Source of the DNA: Burkholderia sp. 8Y
GTDB lineage: Bacteria; Pseudomonadota; Gammaproteobacteria; Burkholderiales; Burkholderiaceae
Reading direction: 5' to 3'
Length of the DNA stretch: 64,000 nucleotides
Assembly (NCBI RefSeq): GCF_902506145.1
Contig: NZ_LR733520.1
Span: 2,339,476-2,403,475, forward strand
Within the stretch, counting starts at the first letter, position 1; every line of letters starts with the position of its first letter. Below the pieces are notes generated by a model. The model was given only the letters and a program-made list of their open reading frames with translations, searched no databases and was not told the origin of the DNA. Below, piece by piece: positions 35,491 to 43,969 of the stretch. The translations under genes and the position numbers were made by a program.

Positions 35491-35952
35491 GGTTTTTCTC
35501 CTTCAGGTTTTCAGATGAGAGTCAGTTCAAACAACACCCTTCGTCAAAACCCGCTTCTTCGCGTGGAGGCTCTCAGGGCACACGCTACGAAGCGGATTAT
35601 TCATCGGCGTACGCTGATCCCACCTGCTTACGCTAATGAATACGGCAAGGCGCGCCGTGCCCCGAGGCACCGCGCGCCAAATTGAGTCAGCGCCCATACA
35701 CGGCGCCGGCCATCGCTTGATCGAGCCAGCGAGCTTGTCGCCGGCATTTTCCGGGGGGAAGTTTGCCCTTCCCATTGAAGGGATCGCAAAACGCCTGTCT
35801 TTCAACCGGACCACTTGGTCCGTCAAGTCAGTAGGCGCACTTTGCATCAGGCGACCGTTCTCCTAAACCTTGTCGGCCAGGCGCGCGCAATGATGCACGC
35901 TGCTGCCCAGCCGTCCCATCGATTTCGTCTGCAACACGTCCTGGGCTTCTTG
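35491..35952. other. Gap between nrdB and the H1-like gene
   Basis: No convincing gene is present in these 462 bases. One striking hairpin (35649-35678: GGCGCGC-C-GTGCC-CCGA-GGCAC-C-GCGCGCC) forms 12 base pairs around a single C/C mismatch. A TTGACG (minus strand, near 35545) may belong to the H1-like promoter, but no good -10 follows it. The short open frames on both strands look like chance. Confidence 0.4.
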
Positions 35953-37206
35953 TTATTCCCAGGTCAGCGCGCCGCCGGTTTGATACTCAATCACGCGTGT
36001 CTCGAAGAAGTTGCGTTCCTTCTTCAAGTCGATCATTTCGCTCATCCACGGGAACGGGTTTTCCTCGTTCGGGTAGAGCGGGTCCAGGCCGATCTGCTGG
36101 CAACGCCGATTGCAGATGAACCGCAAGTAGCTCTTGAACATCGACGCATTCAGGCCGAGAACCCCGCGCGGCATGGTGTCTTCAGCGTAGCGATATTCAA
36201 GATCGACAGCCTGCTTGAACAGCTCGCGGATCTCCGCCTTGAATTCGGCGGTCCACAGTTGCGGCTCTTCGAGCTTGATCTGGTTGATGAGGTCGATGCC
36301 GAAGTTGCAGTGCATCGATTCATCGCGGAGGATGTACTGATACTGCTCCGCCGCGCCCGTCATCTTGTTCTGGCGACCCAGCGCCAGAATCTGCGTGAAG
36401 CCCACATAGAAGAACAGCCCTTCCATGATGCAGGCGAACACGATCAACGACTTCAGCAATTTCTGGTCCGCTTCCAGCGTGCCCGTGGTGAAGGCCGGGT
36501 CGGTCAACGTCTGGATGAACGGGATCAGGAACTCGTCCTTGTCACGGATCGACTTGACCTCGTGATAGGCGTTGAAGATCTCGCTTTCGTCGAGGCCGAG
36601 CGATTCGACGATGTACTGATACGCATGCGTGTGGATCGCCTCTTCGAACGCCTGGCGCAGCAGGAACTGGCGGCACTCGGGAGCGGTGATGTGACGATAC
36701 GTGCCAAGCACGATGTTATTCGCGGCGAGCGAGTCCGCCGTGACGAAGAAGCCGAGGTTGCGCTTGACGATGCGACGCTCGTCGTCCGAGAGACCGTTCG
36801 GGTCTTTCCACAGGGCGATGTCGCGCGACATGTTCACTTCCTGCGGCATCCAGTGATTCGCGCAACCGGCGAGGTACTTCTCCCACGCCCACTTGTACTT
36901 GAACGGCACCAGTTGATTGACGTCGGTCTTGCCGTTGATGATGCGCTTGTCGGCGACGTTGACGCGCGCTTCGCTCTGCGCGGCGATGGCGCCAGCGGAA
37001 GGCGTGGCGGCTGCGGGAGGCACGAAGCCATCCGAGAAGATGTTCTGCGCCTGTGCGGTCTGATGGGCGGCTTGATGATCGAACGATTGAGCAGCGTGTG
37101 CCGCACCCTGCGTACCGAAAGCCGTGCCTTGAGCGTTGCGCAACGTGTTCTGTTGCGGATCGCTCGACGGAGCTACGGCAGTGGTCTCGTCATCCCAGTT
37201 GAGCAT
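35953..37206 (-). CDS. nrdB: Ribonucleoside-diphosphate reductase, beta subunit (class Ia)
   Basis: NrdB holds the diiron-tyrosyl radical used by NrdA to make deoxyribonucleotides. The 417-residue protein has an unusual N-terminal extension of about 85 residues rich in Ala, Gln and His, then the ferritin-like fold. The radical site reads [12 protein letters not shown]: metal ligands Glu189 and His192, and the radical Tyr196 in the E-x2-H-x3-Y spacing. [15 protein letters not shown] supplies further ligands. A C-terminal tail reaches to GGALTWE. It lies about 2.7 kb from nrdA, and its own NrdR-controlled promoter seems to lie about 510 bp upstream. Confidence 0.96.
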   Translation of the reverse strand: MLNWDDETTAVAPSSDPQQNTLRNAQGTAFGTQGAAHAAQSFDHQAAHQTAQAQNIFSDGFVPPAAATPSAGAIAAQSEARVNVADKRIINGKTDVNQLVPFKYKWAWEKYLAGCANHWMPQEVNMSRDIALWKDPNGLSDDERRIVKRNLGFFVTADSLAANNIVLGTYRHITAPECRQFLLRQAFEEAIHTHAYQYIVESLGLDESEIFNAYHEVKSIRDKDEFLIPFIQTLTDPAFTTGTLEADQKLLKSLIVFACIMEGLFFYVGFTQILALGRQNKMTGAAEQYQYILRDESMHCNFGIDLINQIKLEEPQLWTAEFKAEIRELFKQAVDLEYRYAEDTMPRGVLGLNASMFKSYLRFICNRRCQQIGLDPLYPNEENPFPWMSEMIDLKKERNFFETRVIEYQTGGALTWE

Positions 37207-37243
37207 AAATTCTCACCATCAATTTAGATCGGTTTGTACCATC

Positions 37244-37278
37244 TTTTCATGAGCGATAAAAGAGCTTGCTCATGAAAA
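37244..37278. promoter_or_regulatory. Inverted repeat just upstream of nrdB
   Basis: TTTTCATGAGC (37244-37254) and GCTCATGAAAA (37268-37278) form a perfect 11 bp inverted repeat with a 13 nt loop, ending 38 bp before the nrdB start codon. There is no T-run behind it on the minus strand. It could be a protein-binding palindrome or an RNA structure in the leader. Confidence 0.6.
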
Positions 37279-37684
37279 TTCTCGTTTTCTAGCGATTTGG
37301 ATTCTGCGTTGCTACCTGCATACAACACTTGGCTCTGCGCTCAGTGTTCGCAGCGTGATGCGAGCATGAGAGAGACGAGTGTGAAGCGGTCCTCAACGAC
37401 TCTCTTCACGCGTGGCGATGCGTGATCGGACTGCGTTGTATCGATGATTCGATCGATGGATTCGATCGATGCTTCGATGCCGTCAATGCGAATGCTTGCG
37501 AGTGCCCGCGATGATCGATCGACGCGAGCGCCGTTGGCCGGTTGCGATGCGATGCAAGCGAAGATGAAAGCGCGTGCGTGCGTGACCTTGCCCGGTGACG
37601 CTTGTGTACCCGAGCGACGCCTCATGGCTGCTTGCGCGTGCTTCGAATTCGTTGCCGAAGTCTACCATTCGACGCCCCGCTTTA

Positions 37685-37731
37685 CCACAATATCTTGTGT
37701 CTGCGCCGATGCCGCCCTACAACCTATAGCG
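37685..37731. promoter_or_regulatory. Pair of NrdR boxes upstream of nrdB
   Basis: CACAA-TATC-TTGTG (37686-37699) closely matches the NrdR box. A weaker partner (37718-37731) is centred 32 bp away, the three-turn spacing expected of NrdR sites. The weaker box overlaps the proposed -10. The same arrangement, with 31 bp, precedes nrdA. Confidence 0.7.
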
Positions 37732-37751
37732 CATACAACGCACGCGGTCAA
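37723..37751 (-). promoter_or_regulatory. Proposed nrdB promoter
   Basis: On the minus strand -35 TTGACC (37746-37751) and -10 TATAGG (37723-37728) are 17 bp apart. The -35 box overlaps the stop codon of the DUF3820 gene, and the -10 box lies in an NrdR box. The transcript would start near 37716. Confidence 0.6.
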
Positions 37752-37957
37752 CGCCTCAGCGGATCGAGCAGCGAGCGCAGATTGTTGTGATCGATCTCGT
37801 GCATGAGCGCGAGCAACGCACCCAACTTGCCTTGAGGAAAACCCTCACGCGCGAACCATGCGAGGTAGTGACCGGGCAAGTCGGCGATGAGTTTGTCCTT
37901 GTACTTGCCGTACGGCATCGTCTGCGTCACGAGACGCTGCAGGTCTTGCGGGTCCAT
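37748..37957 (-). CDS. DUF3820 family small protein
   Basis: The 69-residue protein (MDPQDLQRLVTQTMPYGKYK and onward) belongs to the DUF3820 family: MPYGKYKDKLIADLPGHYL followed by WFAREGFPQGKLGALLALMHEI. The GKYKD and PxxYL pattern resembles the small fold at the end of some exonuclease-like proteins. Function is unknown. It lies between nrdA and nrdB and is divergent from the MFS gene by 119 bp. Confidence 0.85.
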   Translation of the reverse strand: MDPQDLQRLVTQTMPYGKYKDKLIADLPGHYLAWFAREGFPQGKLGALLALMHEIDHNNLRSLLDPLRR

Positions 37958-38076
37958 CGTCGCTTCACTCCTCGGTTATGTTCATCGCATCACATAGCGC
38001 CTGGCATGCGATCGCAGTGGCTTCGTATCGGTGCCATAATCGCCGCTCTTGCCGCCAGGACTGATCGCATTCTCCG

Positions 38077-39474
38077 ATGCCGCTCGCCGTCAAAGCTTTC
38101 ATTGCTCCTCTCATCGTCGCGTGCGCGATGTTCATGGAAAGCGTCGACGCCAACGTCATCGTCACTGCGATTCCCGAAATGGCGCGTGCCTTCGGACGCG
38201 ATCCCGTCACACTCAAAGTCGCCGTCACCAGTTACGTGCTCGGCTTAGGCGTCTTCATTCCCATCTGCGGCTGGGTGGCCGACCGCTTCGGCGCACGCGC
38301 TGTCTTTCGCGCGGCCATCGGCGTGTTCGTCGTAGGTTCGCTGCTGTGCGCGGCATCGACTTCGCTCGGCCCCTTCACCGTCGCACGTTTCATTCAGGGC
38401 GTGGGCGGCGCGATGATGGTGCCCGTCGGCCGCATCATCATCTTCCGGTCGGTGCGCCGCTCGGAGTTCATTCGCGCGATGAACTACCTTTCCGTTCCCG
38501 CGATGCTCGGCCCGGCGGCGGGGCCTCTGCTCGGCGGCTTCATCACGACGTATCTGCACTGGCGGCTGATCTTCTTCATCAACATCCCGATCGGCATCGC
38601 GGGCATCTACCTGACCAATCGATACATCGCCGACTCGCGCGAAGAACACCCGGGCCGGCTCGACTGGCTCGGCTTCTTCCTCTCGGCGGGCGCCGGCGTG
38701 TTGCTGCTGCTCGGGCTGTCGCTTGTCGGCGGCGAGCTGGTGCCGCAAGGCGTCGCGTTCGCGATGTGCGTCGCGGGCGCACTGATGGCCGCGCTCTACC
38801 GCCTGTACGCGCGCCGGACCGCGCGGCCGCTCCTCGACTTGCGCTTCTTTCGCGTGCCGACGTTTCAGGCGAGCGTCGTCGGCGGCTCGCTCTTTCGCAT
38901 CGGGCTCGGTGCGGTGCCGTTTCTCTTGCCGCTCGCGCTGCAGGAAGGCCTCGGCATGACGGCGTTCAAGTCCGGCGCGATCACGTGTGCTTCGGCGTTC
39001 GGCGGCATGTTCATGCGCTCGCTGGCATCGCGCGTGCTGCATCGGTTTGGCTTCCGGCAGACGCTTCTGTACAACGCGGCGCTGTCCGGGCTGGCGATTG
39101 CGGCGTGCGGCACGTTCTTTCCCGCCACGCCGACGTGGGTGATCTGGGCCGTTGTGCTGCTCGGCGGCTTCTTTCCGGCGCTGCAGTTCACGAGCCTCAA
39201 CTCGCTCGCTTATGCGGAGATCGAAACACGCGATGTCGGGCGGGCTACGAGTCTTGCCAGCTTCGTGCAGCAGGTTTCGCTCGGGCTTGGCGTCACGGTG
39301 GCGGGCATCACGCTCGAGCTTACGCAGTATCTCAATGGACACGTTAGCGTGCGATGGTCGGACTTCTGGCCGGCGTTTCTTGTCGTCGGGTTATTTTCGT
39401 TTCTCTCGATGCCGGTTACGGCTCGGTTGGGGCGGGATGCGGGGAGCGAGATTTCTCGCGGGACGCGGGGGTAG
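38077..39474 (+). CDS. MFS drug exporter-like transporter (DHA2 type)
   Basis: The 465-residue membrane protein has about 12-14 hydrophobic helices. After the first helix comes SVDANVIVTAIPEMARAFG (motif D1 of the DHA2 group); motif A reads GWVADRFGARAVFRAAI; motif C-like text LGPAAGPLLGGFITTYLHWR precedes FFINIPIGIAG. These point to a proton-driven exporter of drugs or metabolites; the substrate is unknown. It is the only plus-strand gene between nrdA and nrdB, and its coding strand opposes theirs. Confidence 0.88.
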   Translation: MPLAVKAFIAPLIVACAMFMESVDANVIVTAIPEMARAFGRDPVTLKVAVTSYVLGLGVFIPICGWVADRFGARAVFRAAIGVFVVGSLLCAASTSLGPFTVARFIQGVGGAMMVPVGRIIIFRSVRRSEFIRAMNYLSVPAMLGPAAGPLLGGFITTYLHWRLIFFINIPIGIAGIYLTNRYIADSREEHPGRLDWLGFFLSAGAGVLLLLGLSLVGGELVPQGVAFAMCVAGALMAALYRLYARRTARPLLDLRFFRVPTFQASVVGGSLFRIGLGAVPFLLPLALQEGLGMTAFKSGAITCASAFGGMFMRSLASRVLHRFGFRQTLLYNAALSGLAIAACGTFFPATPTWVIWAVVLLGGFFPALQFTSLNSLAYAEIETRDVGRATSLASFVQQVSLGLGVTVAGITLELTQYLNGHVSVRWSDFWPAFLVVGLFSFLSMPVTARLGRDAGSEISRGTRG

Positions 39475-39499
39475 CGGTTCTCTTTTCGCCTGCCGGCGA

Positions 39500-39800
39500 G
39501 GTCGTGTCAGTGTGTTGGTGCGTCCCTCCGCGCGAGCGGGCATAGGTGCTTCTCTTAGCGTTCCGCTTCGTGGTTGCCTTGCGTCGTCGTGGGACCGGTT
39601 CTCGCGTCGGTTTATTGGCGCGCTCCTCGGCGGGGTGGGCATAGGTCTTTCTCCCCGCATGGTGGTTCTTGGTTGCCCTGACCCGTCGTGGAACTTGTTT
39701 CCGCGGCGGTCTATTTGCATTCCTCTCTGGCGCGGGCACACGTCTTACCGGCATTGCGGCTTCGTGGTTGCCTTGCCTCGGCGTGGAACCAAGTTCCACG
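39500..39800 (+). repeat. Decayed tandem repeat of 97-99 bp behind the MFS gene
   Basis: Units begin with ATAGGT or ACACGT at 39542, 39641 and 39738, giving periods of 99 and 97 bp. Shared parts include TGGTTGCC-TTG, GTCGTGGGAC/GTCGTGGAAC and the GGTTTATTGGCGCGCTCCTC / GGTCTATTTGCATTCCTC segment, followed by a CGGGC end. A partial unit precedes 39542. I could not trace the unit to the MFS gene or to nrdA. No gene is apparent in the gap. Confidence 0.7.
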
Positions 39801-39825
39801 ACAAGACAAGACAAGACAAGACAAC
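39799..39825 (+). repeat. ACAAG pentanucleotide microsatellite
   Basis: Almost five copies of ACAAG follow directly after the inverted repeat CGTGGAAC-CAA-GTTCCACG (39782-39800). Confidence 0.85.
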
Positions 39826-39834
39826 AAAGAAACA

Positions 39835-39874
39835 AAAAACAAAAGCCGGCACCGAGAAACCACCTCAGCACCGG
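39835..39874 (-). terminator. Terminator behind nrdA
   Basis: On the minus strand CCGGTGCTGAG pairs with CTCGGTGCCGG through 11 pairs, three of them G-U, which form only in this strand's RNA. A T-rich tract TTTTGTTTTTTG follows. It ends nrdA transcription 40 bp after the stop codon, so nrdB is not read from nrdA here. Confidence 0.72.
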
Positions 39875-39915
39875 CCTTAGCCAGCAGAAGAAACGACTCA
39901 ATCGCTAGCGATCAC

Positions 39916-42900
39916 TCACTGACATGCCTCACACTCGTCGAACCCCGCATCTCCCGGACGCATCATGCAGACGGGGCCATCGGCTTCCGGCTCGGCCGCC
40001 TCGACCGCTGGTGCAGCAGCAGCGTTGAACCCACCGCCCACGCCGCCGGCAGAAGAAGAAGAAGAAGCACCGCCCGACACACCGAAGCCGCCGCCCGAAC
40101 CCGCACCGCCGTCGCCCGACGGCACCGCGTTCAGCGCGCCGTGCGCCACCGTCGACTTCTCGACGTGCGTCGCCGCCATCGTGCGGAGGTAGTACGTCGT
40201 CTTGAGGCCGCGCAGCCACGCGAGCTTGTACACCTCGTCCAGCTTCTTGCCCGACGCGCCGCCCATGTAGATGTTCAGCGACTGCGCCTGATCGATCCAC
40301 TTCTGACGGCGCGACGCCGCTTCCACCAGCCACTTCGGATCGACTTCGAACGCCGTCGCGTAGATCGCGCGCAAGTCGGCCGGAACTCGGTCGATGCGTG
40401 AGAGCGTGCCGTCGAAGTACTTAAGGTCCGACACCATCACTTCGTCCCACAGGCCGCGCGCCTTCAGATCGCGCACCAGGTAGTCGTTGACGACCGTGAA
40501 TTCACCAGACAGATTCGACTTCACGTACAAGTTCTGGAACGTCGGCTCGATGCACGCCGACACGCCGATGATGTTCGAGATCGTCGCCGTCGGCGCAATG
40601 GCCACGCAGTTGGAATTGCGCATGCCGTGCGTCGCGATGCGCGAACGCAGCGTGGACCAGTCCATCGACTCGGACGCATCCACTTCCACGTAACCGCCGC
40701 GCGCGTCGGCCAGCAGCTTCACCGTGTCCTGCGGGAGAATGCCGCGATCCCACAGCGAGCCGCGATAGCTTGAATAGCGGCCGCGCTCTTCCGCCAGCTC
40801 CGTTGACGCGTAGTACGCGTAATAGCAGACAGCTTCCATCGAACGATCCGCGAACTCCACCGCTTCCTGCGACGCGTACGGCGTGCGCAGCAAGTGCAGG
40901 CAGTCCTGGAAGCCCATGATGCCCATGCCCACCGGACGATGCTTCAGGTTCGAGTTACGCGCCTTCGGCACCGCGTAGTAGTTGATGTCGATCACGTTGT
41001 CGAGCATGCGCATCGCGACGCTGATCGTGCGCTTCAGCTTCGCGTGATCGAGCGCGAGCGTGCCGTCGGCCTGCTTCGTCAGGTGCGCGACGAGGTTCAC
41101 CGAGCCGAGGTTACACACGGCGATCTCGGTGTCGCTCGTGTTCAGCGTGATTTCCGTGCACAGGTTCGACGAGTGCACGACGCCGACGTGCTGCTGCGGC
41201 GAACGCACGTTGCACGGGTCCTTGAACGTGATCCACGGATGGCCCGTTTCGAACAGCATGCCGAGCATCTTGCGCCACAAGTGCTGCGCCGGCACCTTCT
41301 TGAAGAGCTTGATCTCGCCGCGAGCTGCTTTCTCTTCGTAAGCGACGTACGCCTTCTCGAAGTCCGCGCCGAACAGATCGTGCAGGTCCGGGCACGTGGA
41401 CGGCGAGAACAGCGTCCATTCGCCGCCTTCCATCACGCGCTTCATGAACAGGTCGGGAATCCAGTTCGCCGTGTTCATGTCGTGCGTGCGGCGGCGGTCG
41501 TCGCCCGTGTTCTTGCGCAATTCCAGGAATTCTTCGATGTCGAGGTGCCACGTCTCCAGGTACGCGCACACCGCGCCCTTGCGCTTGCCACCCTGATTCA
41601 CCGCGACGGCCGTGTCGTTGACCACCTTCAGGAACGGCACGACGCCTTGCGACTTGCCGTTCGTGCCCTTGATATGCGAGCCGAGCGCGCGCACGCGCGT
41701 CCAGTCGTTGCCGAGCCCGCCCGCGAACTTCGAGAGCAGCGCGTTTTCCTTGAGCGCCTCGTAGATGCCGTCGAGGTCGTCGGCCACGGTCGTCAGATAG
41801 CACGACGAAAGCTGCGAGCGATGCGTGCCCGAATTGAAGAGCGTCGGCGTCGACGACATGAAGTCGAACGACGACAGCACGTTGTAGAACTCGATGGCGC
41901 GCGCTTCGCGGTCGATTTCGTTGAGCGACAGACCCATCGCGACGCGCATGAAGAACGCCTGCGGCAGCTCGATGCGCGTGCCGTCCACGTGCAGGAAGTA
42001 GCGGTCGTACAGCGTTTGCAGGCCGAGGTAGCCGAACTGCAGGTCGCGGTTCGCGTCGAGCGCGGCGCCGAGACGCTTCAGGTCGAACTGCTGCAGCTTG
42101 TCGTCGAGCAGGCCGGCTTCGACGCCGCGCTTGATGAACAGCGGGAAGTATTCGGCGTAACGCTCGCCCATTTCGGCTTGCGTCACTTCGCCTTCGAGAA
42201 TCTCGCGGCGGATGGTATGCAGCAGGATGCGCGCGGTGACCTGGCTGTACGCCGGGTCTTTCTCGATCATCGTGCGCGCGGCGAGAATGGCCGAATCGTA
42301 GACCTGATTCATCGGCACGCCGTCGTACAGATTCTTCACCGTTTCGGCGACGATGGGGTCGGCGGAAACGGCATCACCCAGATTCGCGCAGGCGGAGACG
42401 ATCAGCGCCTTCAGCGCGTCGAGGTCCAGCGGGCGCGTGACGCCCTTGTCCGTCACGTTGATGACGCCTTCGTGCGTCTGCGCGTTCGGCGCATGGCTGC
42501 GCTCCTGCTCGCGCTGCTGCGTGCGTTTCTCGCGATACAGCACGTAGGCGCGCGCCACGTTGTGCTCGCCGCCGCGCATCAGCGCGAGTTCGACCTGATC
42601 CTGAATGTCTTCGATATGGAACGTGCCGCCGTGCGGACGGCTGCGCACGAGCGCGCGCACGACCGCCTGCGTCAGTTGCTCGACCAGCTCGCGTACGCGA
42701 GCGGACGCCGCGCCCTGACCGCCGTTCACGGCGATGAACGCCTTCGTCACGGCAATCGCGATCTTCGACGGCTCGAACGACACCACGCTCCCGTTGCGAC
42801 GGATGACCTTGTAGTCGGCATACGTCGTGTTCGACGCGGGCGATTGCGCGCCCTGAACGTGCGCCCCGCCCGCAGGCTGCGTGGAGGCGCCTTCGAAGGA

Positions 42901-42927
42901 AGTCGTGGCGTTGTCGGTGGTTTGCAT
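39916..42927 (-). CDS. nrdA: Ribonucleoside-diphosphate reductase, alpha subunit (class Ia)
   Basis: NrdA reduces ribonucleotides to deoxyribonucleotides. The 1003-residue protein has an N-terminal ATP cone (about 38-130, YKVIRRNGSVVSFEPSKIAI) for dATP control and the alpha barrel with SSTPTLFNSGTHRSQLSSCYL, NLCTEITLNTSDTEIAVCNLGS (catalytic Asn-Cys-Glu loop) and NSNCVAIAPTATISNIIG. A Gly/Ser-rich linker with SSSSS encoded by a (GAA)n tract leads to the C-terminal redox pair in ECEACQ. ATG 42927 has AGGAG 8 nt upstream. Its promoter carries two NrdR boxes. Confidence 0.97.
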   Translation of the reverse strand: MQTTDNATTSFEGASTQPAGGAHVQGAQSPASNTTYADYKVIRRNGSVVSFEPSKIAIAVTKAFIAVNGGQGAASARVRELVEQLTQAVVRALVRSRPHGGTFHIEDIQDQVELALMRGGEHNVARAYVLYREKRTQQREQERSHAPNAQTHEGVINVTDKGVTRPLDLDALKALIVSACANLGDAVSADPIVAETVKNLYDGVPMNQVYDSAILAARTMIEKDPAYSQVTARILLHTIRREILEGEVTQAEMGERYAEYFPLFIKRGVEAGLLDDKLQQFDLKRLGAALDANRDLQFGYLGLQTLYDRYFLHVDGTRIELPQAFFMRVAMGLSLNEIDREARAIEFYNVLSSFDFMSSTPTLFNSGTHRSQLSSCYLTTVADDLDGIYEALKENALLSKFAGGLGNDWTRVRALGSHIKGTNGKSQGVVPFLKVVNDTAVAVNQGGKRKGAVCAYLETWHLDIEEFLELRKNTGDDRRRTHDMNTANWIPDLFMKRVMEGGEWTLFSPSTCPDLHDLFGADFEKAYVAYEEKAARGEIKLFKKVPAQHLWRKMLGMLFETGHPWITFKDPCNVRSPQQHVGVVHSSNLCTEITLNTSDTEIAVCNLGSVNLVAHLTKQADGTLALDHAKLKRTISVAMRMLDNVIDINYYAVPKARNSNLKHRPVGMGIMGFQDCLHLLRTPYASQEAVEFADRSMEAVCYYAYYASTELAEERGRYSSYRGSLWDRGILPQDTVKLLADARGGYVEVDASESMDWSTLRSRIATHGMRNSNCVAIAPTATISNIIGVSACIEPTFQNLYVKSNLSGEFTVVNDYLVRDLKARGLWDEVMVSDLKYFDGTLSRIDRVPADLRAIYATAFEVDPKWLVEAASRRQKWIDQAQSLNIYMGGASGKKLDEVYKLAWLRGLKTTYYLRTMAATHVEKSTVAHGALNAVPSGDGGAGSGGGFGVSGGASSSSSAGGVGGGFNAAAAPAVEAAEPEADGPVCMMRPGDAGFDECEACQ

Positions 42928-43306
42928 GTGCAAAACTCCTGGTGTTCGAATGGTGCGGATGATCCGCGGATTTATCACTTATGCCGCGTGCGGTGCCCTT
43001 TCTGGACGACGCTTTTTCGCGGTGTTTTGGCGGGCTGTGAAGACAGCAGGCCTTGAACACGAGTCGCGCGATGGCGGCCCGCACTGTTATGGCGTCGCGT
43101 GCGGTGCCCGCGTTGGCGCGCGGTGTCGGTCGACGCAACTCGCGCTCACTTGCATGCGTTCTTCACGGTGCTGCTTTGCTGGCGCTCGATGCGCTTACGG
43201 TTTCGGGACAACCCAAACCGCTTGCGCGCCGCCCCGGGCCAGCCAAACTTCTGATCCGCCGGAAAGCCGGCGGCGCCGGCTCTTGGGAGCGGGCGCCGCC
43301 TCTACA

Positions 43307-43353
43307 ACACAAGATATAGTGCAAATTACGTCTTTCGGCACCAAGTATAGTGG
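43307..43353. promoter_or_regulatory. Pair of NrdR boxes upstream of nrdA
   Basis: CACAAGATATAGTG (43308-43321) and CACCAAGTATAGTG (43339-43352) resemble the NrdR box and their centres are 31 bp apart, three helical turns. The box farther from the gene overlaps the -10. NrdR with bound dATP would close the promoter when deoxynucleotides are plentiful. Confidence 0.82.
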
Positions 43354-43371
43354 ACTTTCGACTGGTCTCAA
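43344..43371 (-). promoter_or_regulatory. nrdA promoter
   Basis: On the minus strand -35 TTGAGA (43366-43371) and -10 TATACT (43344-43349) are 16 bp apart, giving a transcript start near 43337 and a leader of about 410 nt. Confidence 0.65.
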
Positions 43372-43960
43372 AAAGGTTTATTTGCTTGCGAAGCGCCCGC
43401 GCGGGGTTGACTTTTGCTGCGCCAAAGCGCGGCAAGGACTCCCGCGCGAAGCTGTTGCGTCGCAGCGAGAAAGACGTCACGCGGTGGTTAGGTGCTGCTG
43501 ACGCTCTCGCCCAGACGGCGGGCGGATGTGAAAGAAAAAGTCGCGACGCCGCTGGGAGTGGTCGAACTGCGGGCCGCGATCAGTTGTGCGGGCGCACGCG
43601 ATGTCGGAGTGGCCGGCGATGGCGTCAATCGCCTACCGCGTCACGACGATCCGCGCGAACGCGTCTTTGAGCGACACTTATGGCTACTCGCGCGTTCGTT
43701 AACGATCGGTAACGGTCCTAGCCGCGAAACCACGACACACGTGCACGCCCCTCGCGCTCATCGCTGGAAAAAAAGAATTGCTAAACGGCGTCGTCCTCGC
43801 GAATCTTGACCTGCGGCGACACGCGCAAAACCGCGCGGGGATCGAAGTACGGACGCCCATAGCGAGCGCGTGCTCCTGAAGAACCGCGGTCAAGTCGCTG
43901 TCGAAGTCGTCGCACCGCAGGTTGTAGCTGTCGATCGGGGCGAGCGTCGACGACACCGCA
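43372..43960. other. Gene-free stretch between nrdA and the PP0621-like repeats
   Basis: I find no supported gene here. On the minus strand, 43801-44020 can be read in pieces that faintly recall the start of AmpD (SWLQ, then SPN and DARP), but the frame is not continuous. Everything else looks like drifting non-coding DNA. Confidence 0.4.
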
Positions 43961-43969
43961 GCAGGACGG

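Larger units (their letters stand above)
37207..37747 (-). other. Long nrdB leader region
   Basis: No supported gene lies in these 541 bases. If the promoter at 37723-37751 is used, almost all of it is the 5' untranslated region of nrdB. It contains repeated TCGATCGAT elements (about 37446-37470 and 37515-37525) and an 11 bp inverted repeat near the nrdB start (37244-37278). Two overlapping short frames on the minus strand (37341-37625 and 37483-37668) have low-complexity sequence and no ribosome site. Confidence 0.5.

Noticed and set aside
37341-37668. Two overlapping minus-strand open frames in the nrdB leader
   Set aside because: No ribosome site, low-complexity Arg/Ser/Ile pattern produced by GATCGAT repeats, and no family resemblance.
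39152-39908. Open frames on both strands across the end of the MFS gene and the repeats
   Set aside because: They read through tandem repeats and the MFS gene in wrong frames. The apparent peptide repeats merely mirror the DNA repeats.
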